This document shows positions 18,184 through 26,299 of a stretch of 46,605 nt of DNA, in pieces. Position numbers and translations under genes: made by a program. The first letter of the stretch is position 1. Each line of letters opens with the position of its first letter. The notes under the pieces are model-generated. The model saw only the letters and a list, made by a program, of their open reading frames with translations. It did not search any database and had not been told where the DNA came from. Source of the stretch: Oscillospiraceae bacterium (GTDB lineage: Bacteria > Bacillota > Clostridia > Oscillospirales > Oscillospiraceae); NCBI GenBank assembly GCA_031262065.1, contig JAISIK010000005.1, positions 1-46,605 of the forward strand, read 5' to 3'.

Positions 18184-18855
18184 CTATGGCTGTACTGCGG
18201 CGGTATCGTATAGTTCGCAGAAACGCATAAGCATAGCAGCTGCCTCGGCGCGCGTGATATTTCTTCTATGGTCAAGCAGCAGCGCGCCGTTATCGGCAGA
18301 GCCGCGGAGAATTCCTACGGCAACTGCCCACTGCAGTTCCTCCGCCTCCCAAGAGAAAACCTTATCCGCGTCTTGAAATACCGACAGATCCGCACGCTGC
18401 TCTGTCGCACTCCCGCAATATTGCGCGAGGCGGAACAGCATACCCACAAACGCAACCCGTCTCACATTTTCCTCCCCGTCAAAAGCCCAATACGGCTCGA
18501 AAGACGGTTCCGGAGCCATGCAGAAATCGGAGAAAACACCCGTCGGGTAACCCCAAGTCGCCGCCTGCCAGTACCACTCTTCTCCTGATAGGTCGTCGTA
18601 GGTATTGGAGTCTGCCGCCATACGGGGCGAACCGCAAATTCTCCAAGCTACAGTCGCCGCCATTGCGTGGCTCACCAGCGCATCGGGCGCAAATTCGCCT
18701 CCGCCAACCCCCACCATGAGCTCTTGATTTGTAACATAGTCTACCGGAATCTTATACCATGCGCCTTCCGCCACGTCTGTATAGGCGTACGCTATAACTG
18801 CTAAGGAAGACAGCACGAGCGCAAGCGCCAGAGCGATAGATATCAAGCGTTTCAT
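18184..18855 (-). CDS. SLH-domain protein (divergent paralog B)
   Basis: Signal-like N-terminus MKRLISIALALALVLSSLAVIAYA; TDVAEGAWYKIPVDYV and ITRAEAAAMLMRFCELYDTAAVQP match SLH organisation and the C-terminus of the paralogs. Confidence 0.8.
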   Translation of the reverse strand: MKRLISIALALALVLSSLAVIAYAYTDVAEGAWYKIPVDYVTNQELMVGVGGGEFAPDALVSHAMAATVAWRICGSPRMAADSNTYDDLSGEEWYWQAATWGYPTGVFSDFCMAPEPSFEPYWAFDGEENVRRVAFVGMLFRLAQYCGSATEQRADLSVFQDADKVFSWEAEELQWAVAVGILRGSADNGALLLDHRRNITRAEAAAMLMRFCELYDTAAVQP

Positions 18856-18880
18856 AGTCTTTCCTCCTATCAAATATCAT

Positions 18881-18920
18881 CTTGCCTGCAGATTTGCCGT
18901 GATTGTCGCCTCTCCGCCGG
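18881..18920 (-). pseudogene. Relic of the 3' end of the SLH-peptidase gene
   Basis: cttgcctgcagatttgccgtgattgtcgcctctccgccgg aligns with cttgtctgcagatttaccgtgattgtcgccccgccgg at 20423-20459, the 3' end of the gene at 20419-22245. Confidence 0.6.
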
Positions 18921-18931
18921 TTCAACTTGCG

Positions 18932-19621
18932 CTATGGCTGTGTTACAGTAGCATCGTATATCTCGCAGAAACGCGCAATGATGACAGCAGCCTCCGCTCT
19001 TGTAACTTCTTTCTGTGGGGAAGGCAGGAGTGTGTCGCCCTCGCTATAAATCTCCAATAAGCCTTCCTCCGCGCACCACAGTATTGCCTCCGCTACCCAA
19101 GTGCCCCACAAATTTGCTTCTAAATTGCCAAATTCTGCGCGTTTGGAAGAAGCCACCCCACTGTATCGTGCAAATCGGAAGAGTGCCTCTACAAGCTGCA
19201 CTCTTGTTGCAGCACTCTGTCCTTCGAAGGTTCCAAATATGCCCCCGGGCGGGAGATTCGGGTCATACTCAAACCAGATAGCATCGATTATGTACTTTCC
19301 CATCGCCCACTGTGTCGCTTCTAGCGCCCAACTACTCGGTTCGCCAACAAAAAATGGAGGCATTTCATCAGGAGCAGGAGGCGCAGGCTGCCCGCAAAGC
19401 CTCCATAATACGACCGCCAGCCTCTCGCGGGTGAGAAGCCCTTCCGGGTTGAAGTCTCCCGTGCCGTCTTCCTCCATGAGACCGCGTTCTATAACATAGT
19501 CTACCGAATCCGCATACCACACTTTCTTCGGCGCGTTTGCGCGAACAATCATCAGAACCGCCAAGGAAGCCAGCAACAGCGCAAGCACCGCGATACTCGG
19601 AATCACCCATTTCTTCTTCAT
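18932..19621 (-). CDS. SLH-only protein with N-terminal membrane anchor (paralog C)
   Basis: Near-identical N- and C-termini to paralogs A and D; variable middle. Confidence 0.85.
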   Translation of the reverse strand: MKKKWVIPSIAVLALLLASLAVLMIVRANAPKKVWYADSVDYVIERGLMEEDGTGDFNPEGLLTRERLAVVLWRLCGQPAPPAPDEMPPFFVGEPSSWALEATQWAMGKYIIDAIWFEYDPNLPPGGIFGTFEGQSAATRVQLVEALFRFARYSGVASSKRAEFGNLEANLWGTWVAEAILWCAEEGLLEIYSEGDTLLPSPQKEVTRAEAAVIIARFCEIYDATVTQP

Positions 19622-19654
19622 TGTGTTCCTCCCTCCTTATACATGAACTTGTCT

Positions 19655-19681
19655 GCGGGCTGCCGCTTTTCGGCAGCCCGC
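19655..19681 (-). terminator. Hairpin between SLH paralogs D and C
   Basis: gcgggctgccg-ctttt-cggcagcccgc. Confidence 0.6.
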
Positions 19682-19706
19682 TTTCTGCACTGCAATATAA
19701 TTCTCG

Positions 19707-20396
19707 CTATGGTTGTGCGACAGCAGCATCGTATATCTCGCAGAAACGTGCAATGATGACAGCAGCCTCCGCTCTTGTAACTTCTTTCTGTGGGGAAGGC
19801 AGGAGTGTGTCGCCCTCGCTATAAATCTCCAATAAGCCCTCCTCCGCGCACCACTGTGTTGTCTCAGCCGCCCAAGAGGAGAATAGACGATCTGAAAAGT
19901 CAAATTCTGCGCGTTTGGAAGAAGCCACCCCACTATATCGTGCAAATCGGAAGAGTGCCTCTACAAGCTGCTCTCTTGTTGCCGCGCTCTGTCCTTCAAA
20001 GAACCCCAATATGCCCCCGGGCGGTTCATTCGGGTTATACTCATGCATGATAGGCATGATAATGGAGTATCCCAGCGCCCAGTATGTCGCGTCTTTCGCC
20101 CAACTGCTCGGTTCGCCGTAGTCAAATAAACGAAATATTTCCTCAGGATCAGGAGGCGTAGGTTGCCCGCAAAGCCTCCATAATACGACCGCCAGCCTCT
20201 CGCGGGTGAGAAGCCCTTCCGGGTCGAAGTCTCCCGTGCCGTCTTCCTCCATGAGACCGCGGCTCATAACGTAGTCTACCGAATCCGCATACCACACTTT
20301 CTTCGGCGCGTTTGCGCGAACAATCATCAGAACCGCCAAGGAAGCCAGCAGCAGCGCAAGCACCAGTATACCGGGAATTACCCATTTCTTCTTCAT
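19707..20396 (-). CDS. SLH-only protein with N-terminal membrane anchor (paralog D)
   Basis: Same architecture as A and C. Confidence 0.85.
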   Translation of the reverse strand: MKKKWVIPGILVLALLLASLAVLMIVRANAPKKVWYADSVDYVMSRGLMEEDGTGDFDPEGLLTRERLAVVLWRLCGQPTPPDPEEIFRLFDYGEPSSWAKDATYWALGYSIIMPIMHEYNPNEPPGGILGFFEGQSAATREQLVEALFRFARYSGVASSKRAEFDFSDRLFSSWAAETTQWCAEEGLLEIYSEGDTLLPSPQKEVTRAEAAVIIARFCEIYDAAVAQP

Positions 20397-20418
20397 TGTG
20401 TTCCTCCATCCTTATACA

Positions 20419-22245
20419 TTAACTTGTCTGCAGATTTACCGTGATTGTCGCCCCGCCGGAAATCGCTTGGACTTCCGCCGCGCCGCCGGAGCTCTCGGCA
20501 TTTCTTGCATAGAACGAGGTCAGCCCCGCCGAATTCGCAGTGGCGCAGGTAAAGCCGGCGCTGTCATCCACCAAGAACAGGTACACACACGGACTGCCTT
20601 CGCCGTAGGGGATAAAGGTCCAGCCATACACCGGCATATATGCAGAATTGCTGTTGCTTTGCGCCGTCATCGGCTCTGCCGGGTCTATAATCTGCAGGGT
20701 CTCTAACGACAGCGTCTGCCCCTGTGCGTTCGTTATGGTGAAGTCATCGCTCGCCTGCACTTCTAAAATCGTGTATTCCTGCAGCAAGTTACTTGCAGTA
20801 TTGCTTGCGCTAGCGGCACTATTGGTTGCATTGGTATTTCCGTCATAATCCAATGCACTGTATACCGATAAATCCGTCTGAAATCTGCACTGCGTCAAAG
20901 ATTCATATTTAGTCCCCTCCGGCTCTTCTAAAATTATAAGCCCCGTCCAACCACTTGCGCTTGTTGTAATATACAGCCAAGTCGTTTTATTCACCACAGC
21001 ATTATCGTACAGCGCAACTTTGTATCCAGAGGACGTTGGAATCGGCTTGCCGTAGGCAACAACTGCATGCGATCCTGTCTCATTTTGACCTGTCTCATTT
21101 TGAAAAGTATACATATAGGAAAGAACGCCAATACCACTATGCGAAAGCTTTGAGACCAGATCCCGCAATCCTGCGTTTTCGGTGGTATACGTGATCCAGT
21201 CATTCATGCTTGGAATAAACCAAGAGTTCTGATATAGGTGGATTTTGCTTTCAACTTGCGTGATTTGCACGAACAAATTCTGTATGGCTGTTGTCAGCTT
21301 GTGCTTGCTGTTACTTAGGTTTGTCAAAGACGGTATGGCATAGATGCTTGCCGCATTATTGCAGCAGTTTCCATTGAGGTCGATCTTGCCGTAATAATCT
21401 AAAACAGCGGCGACCGACATACCAAAACACGATCCATACCATTGCATAGATCGGGCAGTATTAATTGTAGTCAGCGGTACGTCTTCCGCAAGCGCAAGCA
21501 GGATGAAACGATTCCAATCGCTTGCCGAAATATAATAGGGCGTGTTTGTCCCACTTATAAATCTACCAAGACGATTTCTAAAAGAAAACGCATCGCGCGT
21601 ATTGACAATCCCCTGCAGGTTTCTGATAAAGCGGGCAACAAATACCGTCGCCAGCTTTCTGTCTACAACAGCTGTTGGGAAAATACTATCTGTCACGAAG
21701 GATCTGGCAACAATTCCGTACTCATAAGCCCACGACATCGGTGTGCGCGCATAGGCGGAAAGCGAACTATAGTCTGCAGCAGAGGTCAGGACTTCGTCTG
21801 TGTCCTGTGGGTAGCCCTTATACCCGGCGTAGCGGTACAAAAGGGTCATGAGCATTTGGCGCTGGATGGAGGTATTGGGCTCAAAGGTTGTGGCAGTGAC
21901 GCCGTTTACAATCCCATGGCTGACCGCCCAGCCAACCGCGTTGTAGTAATATGACGAGCTCGATACATCTGTAAACACGTTCGCCTGATTGTATGTGCCG
22001 GTTTCGCCCGACATCCGATACAAAATCGTGACGAACATAGCGCGCGTCACTGCGCTGTTGGGAGAGAATGTTGTCGCACTTGTGCCGTTCATGATACCGT
22101 TATCGGTTACGTAGTTGATTGCGTCTAAGTACATTGTTCCTATGCTTGCAGGGACGTCGGAAAACTGCGCCGCTGAAACATGGGGAATCATGCTGATAGC
22201 CATTGCGAAAGCCAAACAAATTGCAAGTATTTTACGTTTCCTCAT
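20419..22245 (-). CDS. Secreted protein with three SLH domains and a papain-like/C39-type peptidase-like region
   Basis: Signal peptide MRKRKILAICLAFAMAISMIPHVSAA; FSDVPASIGTMYLDAINYVTDNGIMNGTSATTFSPNSAVTRAMFVTILYRMSG and two more SLH repeats; then MQWYGSCFGMSVAAVLDYYG (Cys region) and GSHAVVAYG (His region). Confidence 0.8.
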   Translation of the reverse strand: MRKRKILAICLAFAMAISMIPHVSAAQFSDVPASIGTMYLDAINYVTDNGIMNGTSATTFSPNSAVTRAMFVTILYRMSGETGTYNQANVFTDVSSSSYYYNAVGWAVSHGIVNGVTATTFEPNTSIQRQMLMTLLYRYAGYKGYPQDTDEVLTSAADYSSLSAYARTPMSWAYEYGIVARSFVTDSIFPTAVVDRKLATVFVARFIRNLQGIVNTRDAFSFRNRLGRFISGTNTPYYISASDWNRFILLALAEDVPLTTINTARSMQWYGSCFGMSVAAVLDYYGKIDLNGNCCNNAASIYAIPSLTNLSNSKHKLTTAIQNLFVQITQVESKIHLYQNSWFIPSMNDWITYTTENAGLRDLVSKLSHSGIGVLSYMYTFQNETGQNETGSHAVVAYGKPIPTSSGYKVALYDNAVVNKTTWLYITTSASGWTGLIILEEPEGTKYESLTQCRFQTDLSVYSALDYDGNTNATNSAASASNTASNLLQEYTILEVQASDDFTITNAQGQTLSLETLQIIDPAEPMTAQSNSNSAYMPVYGWTFIPYGEGSPCVYLFLVDDSAGFTCATANSAGLTSFYARNAESSGGAAEVQAISGGATITVNLQTS

Positions 22246-22475
22246 AAGTGTACCATCCTTTCTGACGAAATTGCATCATTCTTCCAAACTTACAATACCC
22301 GCAATCACCACAATTCTTAATAGTATACCGGACAATTTTCTATGGGGCAGCTATCGAAAAAACGCCCTGTAATATCCCGCGAAACAACGAGCGTTCCCTC
22401 TGCTCCAAGTATATACCCTATTGGGCAAATTTGTCAATATAATAATTACAGAATTTCCAATTCTTGACAGAAATT

Positions 22476-22505
22476 TTGGAATCTATACCACGGTATAGGT
22501 ATAGT
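22476..22505 (+). promoter_or_regulatory. Possible operator-containing promoter
   Basis: TTGGAA - 18 bp - TATAGT with palindrome ctatacc-ac-ggtatag (22483-22498) in the spacer. Confidence 0.4.
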
Positions 22506-22615
22506 AAATATATACACGCGTTTGATCCCGCAGTCAGTATTCTTTAATCCGTAATGAATCGCAGTTTCTATTCTATATGACGCACAGGGAAAGGATTTGT
22601 TCCCTATAAATTATA

Positions 22616-22648
22616 AAACCCGGCTGAAAAACTTCAGCCGGGTTTTGG
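22616..22648. terminator. Bidirectional intrinsic terminator
   Basis: Stem aacccggctgaa / ttcagccgggtt with T-rich flanks on both strands. Confidence 0.8.
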
Positions 22649-22655
22649 GCAAATA

Positions 22656-24410
22656 TTACGGTCGCTTTGTTTCGTGTACGCCGGCGTTTTCCACATTGTA
22701 GACCTTATCGCAATTGCTGATGGTCGTCAGGCGGTGGGCAACGATAATCATCGTCTTGCTGTTGCCGATTGTGTTGACCGCATCCATGACCGCAGCCTCG
22801 GTTTCGTTGTCCAGCGACGAGGTCGCCTCGTCGAAAAAGAGGATTTCCGGGTCGTAGTAGAGCGCGCGGGCAATGCCGATTCGCTGCCGCTGTCCGCCGG
22901 AGATGCGCACGCCGCGCTCGCCGATTACGGTGTCCAAGCCGTCTTTCAGACCGCGCACAAACTGCGCCAGCTGCGCATTTTCCAGCGCCCTCCAGACCGC
23001 GGCTTCGTCAATATCCTCCTCGTCCACGCCCAGCGCGACATTCTTGCGGATGGAGTCGTCAATCAGGTAAATATTCTGCGGGATATAACCGATATGCTTC
23101 TGCCAGCGGGCATAATCCTGATGAATATCCAAATTCCCGTAGCAGATTGTGCCGCTGCCCGGCTCTAAGACGCCGAGAATCAAGTCCACCAGCGTGGTCT
23201 TCCCCGCGCCCGTCACGCCGACGATGCCGACGGAGCTTCCCTCTTCGATGGTCATGTTCACATCGTGCAGCACCTGCTTGTCCATATTCGGGTAGGCATA
23301 GGACAGATTCCGAATGACAATATTCTTTTTCCCTGCGGTTTGCGGCTTTGCCTTGCGCTTTTTCTCCTCGACCATACGCGCGCGCTCAAGCTCGATGCGG
23401 TCGGATTCGGTCAAATCCGTATAGAGGGAATCCAAAGACGGCAAAGTATATGTAATATTGCTGATACAGGCGTTGATGCTGTTTGCCTTCGGAAGCAGGC
23501 GCATAGCAGCTACGGCAAAGGCGGACAGGCTCGGCACAACTTCCAGCAAATCTGCGCCGGACGCGATTTTCCATGCAATCACGCCCAGCACGCTGCCCAT
23601 GCAAAGCGTTTCAATCAATCTGCCGGGGATCGCCGCTATCATCGCATATTTCCGCCGCTGCTCGCCGTATTTTGTGCCCTCGCGGCGGTAAACGTCCGCA
23701 AAATACGCCTCCCTGCCCATGACCTTCACTTCCTTGATGCCGCCCATCGACTGCTGCACCGCCTGAATCATCTTCGCGGCACTTTCGCGATTCTGCTGCC
23801 CTGCCTTGCGAATTTTCTTGCGAACAAGGAGAAAATACAGCGCAGAGCAGAATCCCAGCGCCATAATAATGCTCACCGTGAGCATCACGTCCACCGCAAA
23901 GAGGTAGGCGACCAGCATCGCAATAATCAGGATGTCGGATACCAGCAGGAAAACATTGGATATGGCGCTGAACGCGCCGCCCACATCGGAATTGACATTG
24001 CGAACAATCTCGGCAGTGTTTTTCTGCAAATGGAAGGTGTAGGGCTTGTGCATATAGCAGGTCAGCATCTTCGTCCCCATGGCAATTTGCCGTTTGGTAA
24101 GGAAGTGAACGCGCAGATTGGTCAGGAAGAGAATATACGCATTTTTTATGATATAGATCGCAATCATCAGAAGCGTGATAAACAAAAGCACCTGCTTAAT
24201 ATCCTTTGCTCCCGTAATGCGCACAATCAGCTGATACCACCACGCGCCGCCCATAGAATCTGCATTCACCAAAATATTGACAAAGGGCAAAATCAGCGAA
24301 ACCCCCGCGAAATCGAGCAGGGTTTCTATCAGCATTAAAAAAAATAGCCCCGCAAATTGCCAGCGTTGCTTTGTGGGGAAGATATAGCCCAGTTGTTTGA
24401 ACAGCTTCAT
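22656..24410 (-). CDS. ABC transporter, fused permease/ATPase, PglK-like
   Basis: Walker A GVTGAGKTTL, signature ISGGQRQRIGIARALYYDPEILFFDEATSSLD; six-TM N-terminal domain. Confidence 0.88.
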   Translation of the reverse strand: MKLFKQLGYIFPTKQRWQFAGLFFLMLIETLLDFAGVSLILPFVNILVNADSMGGAWWYQLIVRITGAKDIKQVLLFITLLMIAIYIIKNAYILFLTNLRVHFLTKRQIAMGTKMLTCYMHKPYTFHLQKNTAEIVRNVNSDVGGAFSAISNVFLLVSDILIIAMLVAYLFAVDVMLTVSIIMALGFCSALYFLLVRKKIRKAGQQNRESAAKMIQAVQQSMGGIKEVKVMGREAYFADVYRREGTKYGEQRRKYAMIAAIPGRLIETLCMGSVLGVIAWKIASGADLLEVVPSLSAFAVAAMRLLPKANSINACISNITYTLPSLDSLYTDLTESDRIELERARMVEEKKRKAKPQTAGKKNIVIRNLSYAYPNMDKQVLHDVNMTIEEGSSVGIVGVTGAGKTTLVDLILGVLEPGSGTICYGNLDIHQDYARWQKHIGYIPQNIYLIDDSIRKNVALGVDEEDIDEAAVWRALENAQLAQFVRGLKDGLDTVIGERGVRISGGQRQRIGIARALYYDPEILFFDEATSSLDNETEAAVMDAVNTIGNSKTMIIVAHRLTTISNCDKVYNVENAGVHETKRP

Positions 24411-24500
24411 ACGCCATCTCCTTTGCCTCGTGCCTTCCGTTCAAAGATAGCACACGCGGGGAAAAAAGTAAAGTGGCTATTCTCCGAATCGCAGTATTTT

Positions 24501-24534
24501 GAGCAGCTGCATCCGTTTTCGGGTGCAGCTGCTC
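24501..24534 (-). terminator. Hairpin downstream of the ABC exporter pair
   Basis: gagcagctgcatccg / cgggtgcagctgctc, 15-bp stem with one wobble; weak T-tract on the minus strand. Confidence 0.45.
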
Positions 24535-24544
24535 TTTGCATGGT

Positions 24545-26299
24545 TCAAATTGCGTATTGGCTGGTATAGATTTTGTGATAAAATCCCTTGCGATTGAGCA
24601 GTTCTTGGTGCGTACCCTGCTCGACAATCCGCCCTTGGTCGAGAACCAAAATCAGATCCGAGTCGATAATCGTGGAAAGCCGATGGGCGATGACAAAGCA
24701 GGTGCGGTTTTTCATCAGGCGATCCATTGCCTTTTGCAGAAGGATTTCGGTGCGGGTATCGACGTTTGAGGTCGCCTCGTCTAAGATGAGCAGACGGCGG
24801 TCGCAAAGCATCGCGCGCGCGATGGTCAACAGCTGCTTCTGCCCGCCGGAGAGGGTGGTGGTATCGTCTCCGATGACCGTGTCGTAGCCGCCCGGAAGCG
24901 TGCGGATGAAGTGATCGCAGTAGGCGCGGTCGCAGGCTGCGATGATCTCCTCGCGGGTTGCATCGGGCTTGCCGTAGGCGACATTTTCGGCAATCGTGCC
25001 GCTAAAGAGCCACGCGTCTTGCAGAACCATGCCGAACTGCGCGCGCACCTCGTCGCGCGAAAGCGTGGAGCAGTCAACGCCGTCGATGCAAATTTTGCCG
25101 CTGTCGATATCATAAAAGCGCATGAGGAGGTTTACAATGGTGGTTTTGCCTGCGCCGGTCGGCCCGACAATGGCAATGCTCTGCCCCTGCTTAATCTCGA
25201 CATTCAAGTCTTGAATCAAGGGTTCTTTCTTGTTGTATGAAAAATCCACATGGGAAAACCGCACAGTGCCTTCGACCGCAGAGGGGAACTTCCCGTCAGG
25301 GGCAGGCTCGTCGGGCATATCGAGCAGAGAGAACACGCGCCTTGCAGCCGCCTTTGCATGCTGCATAGTGCCCAGCCCCTCCGCAATTTCCTCCAAGGGC
25401 GTGGCGAACTGCTTTGCGTAGAGAAGAATCGTGATAATCGCGCCGACTGAGGCGCTGCCGTCATTGAGAATCAGCCAACCGCCGATGAGGCAGATGGTGA
25501 TGTACGCCAGCGCATCTGTGAAGGTAATCAGCGGGCGCACGATCGACGACGTGAACACCGCCTTCGCGTGGGAGTCGCGCTGTTGCAGATTGACTGTGCG
25601 CAGTTTCTCCTGCGTATACGTCTCGAGGTTGTATGCCTTTGTCGTTGCGTGGTTGGTGTAGGATTCTTCGATAATCGCATTGAGCTGCCCCTGCTTCTCA
25701 AAGGAATCGTGGAAGTATTTTTCACTTCGCGCAGCCAGCAGAGACGACAGGAAAATGGAAATCGGCGTGAGAACCAGAACGATGATTGCCAGCCGCCAGT
25801 TTTCTGCAACCATCATAACCGCAATGGCGATAATGGTCAGAAAGCCGCTCATGAGAATGTCAATCATGCGGTGGATGTAGTTACCCATAGAAGACACGTC
25901 ATCAGTCATGCGCGAGAGCACATCACCGACGGAGGTTTGGTCAACATAGGACACCGGCAGCCGCTGAATCTTATCGGAGATACGAATGCGCAGGGCGCAG
26001 GTGAAGAAGCGGCTGACGGTATTGTTCAGCAGGTACATTTTCGCCCAGTTGAACACGCTGTGCAGCACGTAAACCGCAAGAAGCGCGCCGAGCCCGGGCA
26101 GAAGTTCGCCCAGCAAATCTCCCGTAAATGTGCCGTCCCAATAGATATAGAGCCGATCGATGAGGTTTCCGAGGAGTTTCGGTCCTGTTACCGCGCAGAG
26201 AATTACGCCGCAGCAGAGCAGGCAGGCAAGCGCCATCCCCTTCCAGATCGGTCGTGCCTCAAAGAAGAGGCGGATCATGATGCGTTCTTTCTTCTTCAT
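24545..26299 (-). CDS. ABC exporter subunit, fused permease/ATPase
   Basis: Walker A GPTGAGKTTI, LSGGQKQLLTIARAMLCDRRLLILDEATSNVD, H-loop VIAHRLSTI. Confidence 0.92.
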   Translation of the reverse strand: MKKKERIMIRLFFEARPIWKGMALACLLCCGVILCAVTGPKLLGNLIDRLYIYWDGTFTGDLLGELLPGLGALLAVYVLHSVFNWAKMYLLNNTVSRFFTCALRIRISDKIQRLPVSYVDQTSVGDVLSRMTDDVSSMGNYIHRMIDILMSGFLTIIAIAVMMVAENWRLAIIVLVLTPISIFLSSLLAARSEKYFHDSFEKQGQLNAIIEESYTNHATTKAYNLETYTQEKLRTVNLQQRDSHAKAVFTSSIVRPLITFTDALAYITICLIGGWLILNDGSASVGAIITILLYAKQFATPLEEIAEGLGTMQHAKAAARRVFSLLDMPDEPAPDGKFPSAVEGTVRFSHVDFSYNKKEPLIQDLNVEIKQGQSIAIVGPTGAGKTTIVNLLMRFYDIDSGKICIDGVDCSTLSRDEVRAQFGMVLQDAWLFSGTIAENVAYGKPDATREEIIAACDRAYCDHFIRTLPGGYDTVIGDDTTTLSGGQKQLLTIARAMLCDRRLLILDEATSNVDTRTEILLQKAMDRLMKNRTCFVIAHRLSTIIDSDLILVLDQGRIVEQGTHQELLNRKGFYHKIYTSQYAI

